In this document: positions 16,001 through 24,154 of the stretch, piece by piece
How positions within the stretch are numbered: the stretch's first letter is position 1
Layout of the letters: the number at the start of each line of letters is the position of its first letter
Assembly: GCA_029287615.1 (NCBI GenBank)
Contig: JARFQV010000219.1
Coordinates: forward strand, 1-36,970
DNA length: 36,970 nucleotides
Direction of reading: 5' to 3'
Source of the DNA: Pseudomonadota bacterium
GTDB lineage: Bacteria > Pseudomonadota > Gammaproteobacteria > UBA9214
Made by a program: the position numbers and the translations under genes
The notes under the pieces: model-generated
Seen by the model: the letters and a program-made list of their open reading frames with translations, nothing else
The model's database searches: none
What the model was told of the DNA's origin: nothing

Positions 16001-18127
16001 GCCGGCACCGGTGGCCTGTATTCCGTCAACATCGATCCCTGGAAATGCAGCGGCTGCCTGGAGTGCGTCGATGTATGCGGCCCGGGCGCGTTGAGTGCCG
16101 AACGGCAAAGCACCCGGCTGCAGGGGGAAATGCGGCAGAACTTCGAGTTCCTCAGCCGGATGCCCAATACACCGGCCCGTTTCACCGAGAACGCGATCGA
16201 GCCCGGTGGCGACAGTAAACGCCTGGTCCTGGACCACGACAACTATTATGCGATGACCGGCGGGCATGGTGCCTGCCGCGGTTGTGGTGAAGTTACCGCC
16301 ATCCGCCTGTTGACGGCCACCAACCGGGCCATACACGAGAAACGGCGCAAGTCGCACGTCAGGGAACTCGAGGAACTGATCACCAGCCTCAACGCCAAAC
16401 TGGAGACACTGCAACCGGACGAACACGAGCCAGGCCGGCTGGAGCGTATAGAGAACACGATCTGCACACTGGAAGCCCGGCTCTACCAGTTCGAGAGCGG
16501 TCCCACCGGTAACGGTCCGACCGGCGCAGCGATCGCCAACGCCACCGGTTGCAGCAGCGTCTATGCTTCCACCTTCCCCGCCAATCCCTACAAGGATCCC
16601 TGGGTAAACAGCCTGTTTCAGGACACGCCTGCTGTGGCAAAGGGTATTTTCGAAGGGATTTGCGCGACGGCGGTTGAAGATTTCAAGGCCCTGCGTACTG
16701 CCAGGCTCGACCTGGAAGACCAATACGACCCGGAAACCCATGATACCCTGTTCAAATGTTTCAACTGGCATCATTTTTCCGATGAAGAACGTGCCCTGCT
16801 GCCCGCCGTAATCAGCATGGGCGGCGATGGAGCCACCTACGACATCGGATTCGGTGCATTGTCCCGTCTGCTGGTCTCGGAAACACCGATCAAGATCGTG
16901 GTGCTCAACACCGGCGCCTATTCCAACACCGGCGGCCAGACCTCAACCGCCAGCTTCACTGCACAGGATTCGGACCTGACCCGATTCGGCGTCGCGCATA
17001 GAGGCAAACTGGAAGACCGCAAGGAACTGGGCCTGATCGCGGCCTTCCACCCGAACGTACTGGTGATCCAGACCAATGCAGCGCTGCAAAGCCATTTCAT
17101 GAAAAACACGATGGACTTCCTCACCTACAACGATTCACCGGCCGTGTTCGACACCTACACCACCTGCCAGCCCGAGCACGGCATAGCAGACGACGCCGGC
17201 AGCCGGCGAGCCATCCTGGCAGTGGAGAGCCGCCTGAATCCCGTCTTCGTGCATGACCCTCGCCGTGGCGACACCCTGGCAGAACGTTTCTCCCTGGAGG
17301 GCAACCCCGAGCTTGGCAAGGACTGGATCACTTCCACACTGGATTACATCGACGATGACGGGAATGCAAAATTGCTGGAGATCCCGTTCACGGTGGCGGA
17401 TTTTGCACTGCATGAGGGCCGTTTCAAAAAACATTTTCACCCGCTGGATGGCGATAGCGAACCAGTGCCGATCCATGAATACATTGATCTCAGCGAAAGC
17501 GATCGGTATGGAAAGGCCCCTTTCATCTGGTCCACCAACAACGACGGCAAGCTCTTCAAGCTGACCATGACTTCCGTGATGGTCGACCTGACCGAGGAAC
17601 GCCGCCGAAACTGGCGCATGCTGCAGTATCTCGGCGGCCTGCACATCGACCGGATGGAGACAAACCATCTCCATGAACTGGAAGAATGGCAACAGAAGTA
17701 TCAGCAGTCGAGTCTCGCCCGTGAAACCTCCATTGATTCCATCGCACGTGGCATGGCCGAACTCGCAACCGCCTCTGGCGCACCTGCAATGCCGATGGAA
17801 CACACGATTCCCGTTACCGTTGGGTCGGTTGCACAGACAGCCGCACAGCCAGGCTCGCCTGCTCCGACCGTTCAGGTTAGCGGGGCGCTGGTGGAAATCA
17901 CCGAGGAAGACATGCCGAAGTGCACCAACTGCAAGACCTGTTATCAGGATCTGAGCGAGCTTTTCGAGAAGACCATGATCGTGGTCGACGGATCCACCAT
18001 GACCGTGAGCCGGGTAAGACCGGGCGCGCTCGACCGGATCGAAATCACGCCCGAGCTGGTACAGCGTGCATCACGCGTGGCGGATGACTGTGATGCGGAG
18101 ATCATCCGCTTTCATCCACCGGAATAA
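13013..18127 (+). CDS. Giant 2-oxoacid (pyruvate):acceptor oxidoreductase with tethered ferredoxin domain
   Basis: Probably splits pyruvate or another 2-oxoacid with CoA, or makes it reductively. The 1704 residues carry all NifJ-type domains in order. The alpha part (about 45-500) starts with GGVIGYPITPSTEISE. The gamma part (about 575-760) has IGGYGTIATGK and YGSEKSGAPTN. Two 4Fe-4S motifs follow, CTGCMECAVVC (about 878) and CSGCLECVDVC (about 1012), here about 130 residues apart. The thiamine-diphosphate part has GACRGCGE (about 1085), GGDGATYDIG (about 1269) and NTGAYSNTGGQTS. A coiled-coil-like insert (about 1110-1160) splits its cluster-binding region. After a linker, residues about 1625-1704 hold CTNCKTC and a late DDC, a one-cluster ferredoxin-like fold not found in standard 1200-residue NifJ. 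Start ATG follows CGGAGG. The Nfn-like gene 56 bp downstream is the probable electron partner. Confidence 0.88.
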   Translation: MRQFQGEKVGNEPITSSSTAEETLNTRDNRISKNPCKYPGIETVIHGNGAVAHVMGHVCGGVIGYPITPSTEISELFEAFRARGGCNVWGKHPFFFEPEGEHSAQSGAMGATLTGGRFISNASSSQGVLYGLESHYVTVGKKLGGFVLQVAARAVSRHSLNVMAGHDDVYALLPSGYTILFGSNPQEAADLAAIAYRVSSLSMVPVTNAMDGFATSHMQCETLLPEPELLKEFLGDPSGRIKSPTVAQEMLYGAKGRVYQLQQYLNRHGGDIRPDSLAALGSFLEDRADEIEADNAGNMVLDTITWIPEELREQWRRQWIHAYEKGTRQLVPAMVDVNNPGLSGGVQNQPDFQAGLVDHRTHFVNEVPRFIRQAMDEYGALTGRCYKPVQTYMADDAEYVIVGLGSVTDDAEAVTAYLRGQGSKVGVVSVKQLQPFPEGELVAALDGKKAVTVLERSEVTALTNLVTQSLFKARENGDLIRHQGIPPITSLPKISTGIFGMGAHDLQPRHLVAAYRNMEGTLNVPFFYLGTQFFEKNPSPRNAERQERLQQAYPETEFMALETGENPTLLPENAFRIRFHSIGGYGTIATGKLLTDILAGVLGMHSKSAPKYGSEKSGAPTNFYISLSPDPIKITNAELEDVEIVVSPDHKVFSHTNPLRGLVEDGTLIMQSHHTPLEVWKELPAHARKTIREKRVQFYIVDAFGVAKKHAPVPELEIRMMGIAFIGAICGHVDRIASGGTEESILQKIEQQVQKKFGAKGQIVVDSNMNVVRDGLEATYKLDYSTEEFRMEETLVPVQGSLDVGISAAMARASGKTVTNGMFDLTYYNDILADRIKDGSIGEAPVMPGSGLFMPVACAAWKDKGLFRLEVPKYTAHLCTGCMECAVVCPDAAIPNTVHDIHDLLLTAINKLDVTEQHKQQMASQVFPLTKTIREVYRNLPGKDPKSFDAIVAESLNSLDTDNVSLTRAFEKMVDALKVFPVVRTRPFFDAMEKYTAGTGGLYSVNIDPWKCSGCLECVDVCGPGALSAERQSTRLQGEMRQNFEFLSRMPNTPARFTENAIEPGGDSKRLVLDHDNYYAMTGGHGACRGCGEVTAIRLLTATNRAIHEKRRKSHVRELEELITSLNAKLETLQPDEHEPGRLERIENTICTLEARLYQFESGPTGNGPTGAAIANATGCSSVYASTFPANPYKDPWVNSLFQDTPAVAKGIFEGICATAVEDFKALRTARLDLEDQYDPETHDTLFKCFNWHHFSDEERALLPAVISMGGDGATYDIGFGALSRLLVSETPIKIVVLNTGAYSNTGGQTSTASFTAQDSDLTRFGVAHRGKLEDRKELGLIAAFHPNVLVIQTNAALQSHFMKNTMDFLTYNDSPAVFDTYTTCQPEHGIADDAGSRRAILAVESRLNPVFVHDPRRGDTLAERFSLEGNPELGKDWITSTLDYIDDDGNAKLLEIPFTVADFALHEGRFKKHFHPLDGDSEPVPIHEYIDLSESDRYGKAPFIWSTNNDGKLFKLTMTSVMVDLTEERRRNWRMLQYLGGLHIDRMETNHLHELEEWQQKYQQSSLARETSIDSIARGMAELATASGAPAMPMEHTIPVTVGSVAQTAAQPGSPAPTVQVSGALVEITEEDMPKCTNCKTCYQDLSELFEKTMIVVDGSTMTVSRVRPGALDRIEITPELVQRASRVADDCDAEIIRFHPPE

Positions 18128-18183
18128 GCAGGACAACAGCTTAGTCTTACGATTACTATAGCTGGATATCAGGAGGCAACCGT

Positions 18184-21084
18184 ATGTCACAGCATCTCGA
18201 CGAACCGGCGCGGATATCGGTCGGTAGTGCCAATACCGAATGTGAGTACAGCAGGGAAGACATAAAGCGCTTCTACCAGGCCAACCTTGATATCGAAAAA
18301 AACCGGCACTATATCGAGGAAACCCGGGAAGATATCGCGGAACTGGAAGGCCGCGATTCGGTGGAACTGTTCCAGAAGCAGGTAGGGCTGCTGCAGAAGC
18401 GGCTGGTGAATGATCCGCAGTTTTTTCAGCAGATGTTCATCAACGAGGGAACCAGCGCGATCGCCTGGGAGTTCCAGCAGGATGAGCTGGGCGAGCAGTT
18501 CACGCATACCCTCTGGCAACTCCTGCTCAGGAATGACGACATGAGCACCCTGCTGTTACGCTTCCTGTGGAATATACCGCTCAGGTTCAAGCGTAAATTC
18601 ATCCGCGCGATAGACAAGCATCTTAGCGGGCGTTATCCCATGTTCGAGGGGCTTTCCGAAGGTTGGCCCGGCCTGAACAATATACCGCCTTACATCCGCC
18701 CGCCTCATGAACGTGCCAATGACTTCGACCTGGTGAACCAGGGCTACCTCGGTTACATGGGACTGGGGTACAGTTTCCGCGAAGTCGAACTGTTTGTCTG
18801 GCTGGAGGTGCTGCGTGACAAGCAATGCGACGACCGGCCCTGTGAACTCGGACTGCCGAAGATGGATGGCGGTGAAAACGAAGGCGGCTGCCCGGTCAAG
18901 ATCCACATCCCGGAGATGATCCACCTCATGGGTGAAGGCAAGTTCAAGCAGGCCTTCCAGCTGATCAAGGAAGCCAATCCCCTGCCCAATGTCACCGGGC
19001 GTGTCTGTCCACAGGAGATCCAGTGCCAGGGGGTATGCACCCATAACGAGCGCCCCATAGAGATCGGGCAACTTGAGTGGTACCTGCCGGAAAGTGAAAA
19101 AGTACTCAATCCGGGCGCCAACTACGAAATCAGGAATTTCATCAATCCCTGGGCAAAGGCCGACAAACCACCCATCGCCGTGGTCGGCTCCGGTCCCGCC
19201 GGCATGATCAACGCGTATCTTTTGTCGAAGGAAGGTTATCCGGTCACTGTTTTCGAGGCCTTCCACGAACTTGGCGGAGTTTTGCGCTACGGCATTCCCG
19301 AGTTCCGTCTGCCTAACGATCTGATCGACGATGTGGTGATGAAGATCAGACAGATGGGTGGCAAGTTCGTCACCAACTTCATAGTCGGCAAAACCGCTAC
19401 CCTTGAATCCCTGAAGCGAGCCGGTTTCTGGAAGGTGTTCATCGGCACCGGTGCAGGCCTGCCCCGGTTCATGAGCGTTCCGGGAGAACACAGGAACGGC
19501 ATCCTGTCCGCCAACGAATTTCTTACCCGGGTGAACCTCATGAAGGCACACAGGGAAGAATACGAGACCCCGTTACCGGAAACGAGGGGCAAGCAGGTAA
19601 TCGTGATCGGCGGAGGCAATACCGCAATGGATGCGGCCCGCACCGCACGGCGCCTTGGCGGCAAGGTTTCCATCATTTACCGCCGCACCCGGGATGAAAT
19701 GCCTGCCCGCATTGAAGAACTGCACCATGCGCTGGAAGAAGATATCGATCTGAAAGTGCTGCGCTCCCCGCGCGAGTTCATCGGCAACGACAAGAACCAC
19801 TTCGTCACCCATGCGATTCTCGATGTAATGGAACTGGGTGAACCCGATGCCTCGGGCCGCCGGCGGCCGCTGGCCACGGGAGAGACCGAGGAGATACCGG
19901 CGGATCTGGTGATCATGGCCCTGGGCAACGCATCGAACCCGATCGTCAAGGATGCGGAACCGGGCCTCAAGACCAGCAAGTGGGGCACCATCGAGATCAG
20001 GTCAGACTCCCAGGAGACATCGATCGACGACGTCTATACGGGGGGTGATGCCAACCGCGGCGGTTCCACCGCCATCAAGGCAGCGGGCGATGGTCAGGCC
20101 GCAGCAAAGGAAATCGCCGGCGAGATTCCATTCTCCCTCGACGAAATCAAATCCCTGGTGGCAAGGGCCGAGCGCTATACCGAAAAGGGCCAGGCGCCGA
20201 AGAAAATTCTGGAGAAGACCGAACTGGCGGAGGGTATCGTCGAGTTCGTGGTGCATGCACCGCTGATCGCCAAGTCGGCCCGCGCCGGGCAATTCGTGCG
20301 GGTGCTGGGCTGGGAAAAAGGCGAACTGATCCCGTTGACACTGGCTGACTGGGACCCGGTGCGGGGCAGCATCGATCTGGTCATACAGAGCCTTGGCAGC
20401 AGCTCGATGAAGATCAACCAGATGGAAGTGGGCGATGTCATCAGCGCCATAGCCGGCCCACTCGGCCTGCCCAGCCAGTTACACAAATACGCAAATGGCG
20501 AGACAGTGGTCTTCACCGCCGGCGGCGTCGGACTGCCACCCGTTTACCCGATCATGCGTGAGCATTTGCGCATGGGCAATCACGTCACCCTGATATCCGG
20601 ATTCCGTACCCGCAGCCTGATGTTCTGGGCCGGTCCGGAAGGGCGTATTGGCAGACTGCAGGCTGAATATCCCGATCTGCTTGACGTGATCTACACCACC
20701 AATGATGGCAGCTTTGGCATTGATGGTTTTGTCACCGGTCCGCTGGAGGAAATGCTGGAAAACATGAAGGCAGGTACCGGCCGCACGATTGGCGAAGTGG
20801 TAACCATCGGCCCACCGATGATGATGCGCGCGGTCAGCGACCTGACCAAAGACTACGGGGTAAAGACGGTAGCGAGTCTCAATTCCATCATGGTGGATGC
20901 CACCGGGATGTGCGGTGCCTGCATGGTGCCTGTGACTCTGGATGGAAAAATGGTGCGCAAGCATGCCTGTATCGACGGTCCCGAGCTTGATGCCCATATC
21001 ATCGACTGGGACAAGTTTCTGCCCAGGTTCCTGCAATTCAGGAAGCAGGAGGCGGAAAACAAATCCCGACACGGGTTTGTCTAG
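18184..21084 (+). CDS. Fused NfnB/GltD-type and NfnA/FNR-type flavoprotein
   Basis: A 966-residue electron-transfer flavoprotein whose ribosome site AGGAGG (18171-18176) is near perfect. Residues 1-225 are unrecognised, mostly helical and rich in Gln, Glu and Arg. Residues about 230-670 are a GltD/NfnB unit: CPVKIHIPE (about 235), CPQEIQCQGVC (about 274-284), FAD fold VVGSGPAGM (about 333), NADPH fold VIGGGNTAMDA (about 475) and DVYTGGD. Residues about 680-966 are a ferredoxin-NADP-reductase/PyrK/NfnA unit with FAD site, TAGGVGLPP (about 777) and a 2Fe-2S site CGAC...HAC near the end. Nfn normally has two subunits; here both are one chain. The usual CGRVCPQ motif reads TGRVCPQ, losing one Cys. 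With the upstream oxidoreductase it likely links NAD(P)H to low-potential carriers. Confidence 0.87.
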   Translation: MSQHLDEPARISVGSANTECEYSREDIKRFYQANLDIEKNRHYIEETREDIAELEGRDSVELFQKQVGLLQKRLVNDPQFFQQMFINEGTSAIAWEFQQDELGEQFTHTLWQLLLRNDDMSTLLLRFLWNIPLRFKRKFIRAIDKHLSGRYPMFEGLSEGWPGLNNIPPYIRPPHERANDFDLVNQGYLGYMGLGYSFREVELFVWLEVLRDKQCDDRPCELGLPKMDGGENEGGCPVKIHIPEMIHLMGEGKFKQAFQLIKEANPLPNVTGRVCPQEIQCQGVCTHNERPIEIGQLEWYLPESEKVLNPGANYEIRNFINPWAKADKPPIAVVGSGPAGMINAYLLSKEGYPVTVFEAFHELGGVLRYGIPEFRLPNDLIDDVVMKIRQMGGKFVTNFIVGKTATLESLKRAGFWKVFIGTGAGLPRFMSVPGEHRNGILSANEFLTRVNLMKAHREEYETPLPETRGKQVIVIGGGNTAMDAARTARRLGGKVSIIYRRTRDEMPARIEELHHALEEDIDLKVLRSPREFIGNDKNHFVTHAILDVMELGEPDASGRRRPLATGETEEIPADLVIMALGNASNPIVKDAEPGLKTSKWGTIEIRSDSQETSIDDVYTGGDANRGGSTAIKAAGDGQAAAKEIAGEIPFSLDEIKSLVARAERYTEKGQAPKKILEKTELAEGIVEFVVHAPLIAKSARAGQFVRVLGWEKGELIPLTLADWDPVRGSIDLVIQSLGSSSMKINQMEVGDVISAIAGPLGLPSQLHKYANGETVVFTAGGVGLPPVYPIMREHLRMGNHVTLISGFRTRSLMFWAGPEGRIGRLQAEYPDLLDVIYTTNDGSFGIDGFVTGPLEEMLENMKAGTGRTIGEVVTIGPPMMMRAVSDLTKDYGVKTVASLNSIMVDATGMCGACMVPVTLDGKMVRKHACIDGPELDAHIIDWDKFLPRFLQFRKQEAENKSRHGFV

Positions 21085-21098
21085 TGTCCTGTTAACAC
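21081..21098. repeat. 18-bp direct repeat, copy 1
   Basis: CTAGTGTCCTGTTAACAC occurs here and again, identically, at 24121-24138. This copy overlaps the stop codon of the Nfn-like gene (TAG, 21082-21084). The unit has GTGT and ACAC at its inner ends and a GTTAAC core, so it is partly palindromic. Flanking bases differ between copies. Confidence 0.7.
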
Positions 21099-21315
21099 GT
21101 GCCCGATCGCCGCGTTGCCACATGATATAGGGCGGTGCAAGACGCAAGGAGAGAAGTTCAGTCATGCAGTGGCATGCCCACTACGACAAGCGGGGTGAAA
21201 CCCTATTGTTCAGACGGCAAACTGTCTACGGCAATCGACCACATACAGCCGCGGGAAACGTTCCGAAAACTTCCCCCGGACCGATTTTCCTTTTCGTATT
21301 ATGGAGGAATCTTCG

Positions 21316-23193
21316 ATGCGCAAGCGGAACCTTCTCACGTTTACAGCTGCCCTGTCTGTGCTGCTCATTGTTACTGTCACCTCGCCCTGCGCCGCCGTGA
21401 ACGAGGCTGTGGAGAATCCAGCTGCCTTCACCACCGAAGATCCCGGTACCCCCGTCGAGGAGCTGGAGCTGATACTCAAGGCCCTCACCAGGGAAGAACT
21501 CCTGGTGGAAGCGGATGCCTGGCAGGCCCTCCTGCGGGCAAAGGTACTGGAGATCAGCAAGGCGGAGATCGTGGTCAAACGCCAGAACCGGGAAATCGAA
21601 AAGGCCAGGCAGATCCAGGAGCAGGCCCGCGAGGCCAGAGAGCAGCTCGATGAGGTCGAGAATATTGTGGAGGAAGCCAGGGAAACCGGAGATGCGGACA
21701 AGATCCGGGAGACGGAACAGGCGGCCGCCGAGGCCCGTGAGACCATCGACGAAATCATGGAGACAGTGGACGAGGCCGCCGAGGCTGCAAAGAAAACGAC
21801 CGAACTACAGGAGAAGATGGATCCGGAGACCAAGGAGGATCTGGAGGACACCGCCGAAGCGGCTGGCAAGGCGCAGGACGCCCTGGGTCGGGTTCAGGAT
21901 GCGACGGGTGAAATAGATGCCCGGAGCAGCGAATCTGTCCGCGAGGTTGCCGGGAAGGCGCAGGTAGCAACGGACGAGGCGCAGGAGGCAACAACCGAGG
22001 TAGCGGAAAATGTCGACAAGGTCCTAGAGCGCGCCGAGACCAGTGCGGCGAAGACGCAGGCCATGGACGAAACATCGGTGGTCATGGAAAAGGCAGAGGA
22101 GGCCAAGAAGGAACAGAAGGTCGACCTCCTGGAGAAGGTCAATACGCTTCGCGAAGATCGCACGCAACTCATCGATCGTCTCAAGACGGTCCTGGACGAA
22201 CTCGAGTCCAAGACAGATAAGGAGGACACCGACACCCTGGCCAGGATCAGGGACTATCGGCTCTACATCCGGTCCGTACAAGGCGTCCAGCTGGATGTGA
22301 AGGACACTACCTCCACCTGGATTGCCATCAAAGGCTGGCTGGTCTCCGAGGAAGGCGGTCTGCGCTGGGCCCGGAACCTCGCCCTGTTCTTCGGCATTCT
22401 GTTCACCGCCTGGGTGATATCCAGGCTCATCAGCCGGATAGTGAAACACGCCCTGGGAATGATCGACAAGGTCTCCCGGCTCCTGGAGGAGTTCCTGGTC
22501 GGCGCCGTTCGCTGGGTCGTCATGGCGATCGGTATCATCATGGCCCTGGCGGCCCTGGAGGTCAGCATCGGTCCCCTGCTGGCCGTGGTTGGTGCCGCCG
22601 GCTTCGTCATCGCCTTTGCCCTGCAGGAATCGCTGAGCAATTTCGCCAGCGGTATCATGATACTGTTATTCAAGCCTTTCGACGTGGGCGACGTGGTGGA
22701 CGCCGGTGGCGTCTCGGGCAAGGTCATCACCATGAATCTGGTCTCCACCACCATCAAGACGTTCGACAACAAGGACATGGTGGTACCCAACAACAAGATC
22801 TGGAACGACGTCATCACCAATGCCACCAGGGTGGACACCCGGCGTGTGGACCTCGAGTTTCGCATCGGTTACAGCGACGACATCGATCAGGCCCAGGCAA
22901 TTATCGAGGAGACCGTCGGCAACCATCCCAAGGTGCTGGAGGACCCCGAACCGGTTATCCGCATGAACACGCTGGCCGACTCCTCGATCAACTTTATCTG
23001 CCGCCCGTGGGCCAGGACCGGGGATTACTGGGTCGTTTACTGGGATATTCTCAGAGAGGTCAAGAGGCGGTTTGACGCCGAAGGGATCGGGATTCCCTAC
23101 CCGCAGCGGGATGTTCACCTCCACATCGAAGGCGGGACACCCGGTGAGAGGATTGCCGCCATCACCACGGCAAATGCTGACCAGTCCGGATAG
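21316..23193 (+). CDS. MscS-family mechanosensitive channel with long coiled-coil domain
   Basis: An inner-membrane channel that would open under membrane tension in osmotic downshock. The ATG at 21316 follows GGAGGAAT and opens a signal peptide ending near CAAV; a start 15 bp upstream would leave no ribosome site. Residues about 45-335 are a highly charged Glu/Ala/Lys-rich coiled coil, presumably periplasmic. Three membrane segments follow (about 355-375, 395-420, 428-445), the last merging into the Gly/Ala-rich pore helix ALQESLSNFASGIM, then FKPFDVGDVVDAGG and the beta domain (TFDNKDMVVPNNKIW) and a C-terminal alpha/beta part. The core is ordinary MscS; the long coiled coil is not. It stands alone in its strand run, 231 bp after the Nfn-like gene; that gap has one repeat and no gene I can support. 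Confidence 0.9.
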   Translation: MRKRNLLTFTAALSVLLIVTVTSPCAAVNEAVENPAAFTTEDPGTPVEELELILKALTREELLVEADAWQALLRAKVLEISKAEIVVKRQNREIEKARQIQEQAREAREQLDEVENIVEEARETGDADKIRETEQAAAEARETIDEIMETVDEAAEAAKKTTELQEKMDPETKEDLEDTAEAAGKAQDALGRVQDATGEIDARSSESVREVAGKAQVATDEAQEATTEVAENVDKVLERAETSAAKTQAMDETSVVMEKAEEAKKEQKVDLLEKVNTLREDRTQLIDRLKTVLDELESKTDKEDTDTLARIRDYRLYIRSVQGVQLDVKDTTSTWIAIKGWLVSEEGGLRWARNLALFFGILFTAWVISRLISRIVKHALGMIDKVSRLLEEFLVGAVRWVVMAIGIIMALAALEVSIGPLLAVVGAAGFVIAFALQESLSNFASGIMILLFKPFDVGDVVDAGGVSGKVITMNLVSTTIKTFDNKDMVVPNNKIWNDVITNATRVDTRRVDLEFRIGYSDDIDQAQAIIEETVGNHPKVLEDPEPVIRMNTLADSSINFICRPWARTGDYWVVYWDILREVKRRFDAEGIGIPYPQRDVHLHIEGGTPGERIAAITTANADQSG

Positions 23194-23348
23194 CAGACCC
23201 TTCCTGGCACCGGGAAAAGCTGTTGGTCAACCCTGTCAATAGAGTGGCTCCAGGGCCTGCACTTCGTTCGCGCACAACAGAAACTCCGGTGTATCACCGG
23301 TCTGTTGCGATGCTTGAAATACAACCGGGCACAACCCAGAATACCGGT

Positions 23349-23846
23349 ATGAGCAATCCGTTAACGCTGGAAGAGCTGCAGCAGGAAGCCAACTCATTCC
23401 GCCGGGAATTCGATGCCGTCATACTGTCTACCACTTCACCCGAAGGCATGCCCGATGCCGGTTATGCACCCTGCTATCTCGATGACGAGGGAAGATGTCA
23501 CATCCTGATCAGCCAGCTTGCCCGGCATACGAAAAACCTGAACTCGCACCCGATCGCATGTCTGATGTGGATCGAGGAAAAGCTACCGGGCCGCAACGCG
23601 TTTGCCCGACGGCGCCTGGTTCTCCAGTGCAACGCGGAAAATATCGAACGAGACGGTGAGGTGTGGACCCGCGTCGTGCAGCAGATGGAAAAGCAACTCG
23701 GCAATACTGTTCAACTGTTGGCCAGCCTGCCGGATTTTATGCTGTTTCGATTCGAGGCAGTCGAAGGTAACTATATCCGCGGTTTTGCCCAGGCCTACCC
23801 CGTGACCGGTAACAACCTGCTCATGGCCCCTCACAGAACCCGATAA
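23349..23846 (+). CDS. HugZ-like FMN-binding split-barrel protein
   Basis: A 165-residue protein of the pyridoxamine 5'-phosphate oxidase-like split-barrel fold. The family wording LSTTSPEGMPDAGYAPCYLD, then HILISQLARHTKNL and ACLMWIEEK, matches the HugZ/HutZ haem-utilisation and general flavin-binding branch, not PdxH itself. It could bind FMN or haem; the activity is unknown. The start is uncertain: ATG 23349 begins just before the fold and has a poor ribosome site, while ATG 23310 would add thirteen residues. It lies 155 bp after the mechanosensitive channel on the same strand and 105 bp before the end of a convergent small ORF. Confidence 0.72.
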   Translation: MSNPLTLEELQQEANSFRREFDAVILSTTSPEGMPDAGYAPCYLDDEGRCHILISQLARHTKNLNSHPIACLMWIEEKLPGRNAFARRRLVLQCNAENIERDGEVWTRVVQQMEKQLGNTVQLLASLPDFMLFRFEAVEGNYIRGFAQAYPVTGNNLLMAPHRTR

Positions 23847-23951
23847 TCCGGCCTGACGGATCAGTTGCACACTGGATACAATGCTTCCGGTTCGCCGTGT
23901 ATCAGGGTTATCCGGATTTGGATAGAAAACGTGTATCGGCCCTTTTACTAC

Positions 23952-24119
23952 TCAGGACGGATGGGTGTTTCCATCGATGATAGCCTTCAATACTGATTCC
24001 ATTTCTGCGATATCATGAAAGGGAATCTGCCGGTCAACACCGACCGGCTCGATAAATCCCGCGGTCTCGCCTGCTTCACCCTGCGTGTTCCGATACACAT
24101 TGACCAGATAGCTTTCCAT
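23952..24119 (-). CDS. Small hypothetical protein, 55 residues
   Basis: The frame opens at ATG 24119 with AGGAC eight bases upstream and reads MESYLVNVYRNTQGEAGETA, continues GFIEPVGVDRQIPFHDIAEM and ends at TGA 23952-23954. Composition is balanced and soluble, with a regular pattern (Y-x-V-x-V-Y-R near the start, then a central E-P-V-G and a C-terminal helix) that looks like a real small domain of two strands and a helix. I do not recognise a function. Its ribosome site lies inside the second copy of the 18-bp repeat. It is probably expressed with the small membrane ORF 35 bp upstream on the same strand. Confidence 0.55.
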   Translation of the reverse strand: MESYLVNVYRNTQGEAGETAGFIEPVGVDRQIPFHDIAEMESVLKAIIDGNTHPS

Positions 24120-24120
24120 A

Positions 24121-24138
24121 CTAGTGTCCTGTTAACAC
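24121..24138. repeat. 18-bp direct repeat, copy 2
   Basis: Identical to 21081-21098 and in the same orientation. On the reverse strand it reads GTGTTAACAGGACACTAG and supplies the AGGAC ribosome site of the 55-residue ORF beginning at 24119. Confidence 0.7.
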
Positions 24139-24154
24139 CAAGAATATCGGTTCG

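Noticed and set aside
21164-21400. 78-residue + strand frame before the MscS-type gene, with AGGAGAG upstream
   Set aside because: It runs into the channel gene in another frame, its second half mirrors the signal-peptide codons, and it shows no protein-like pattern.
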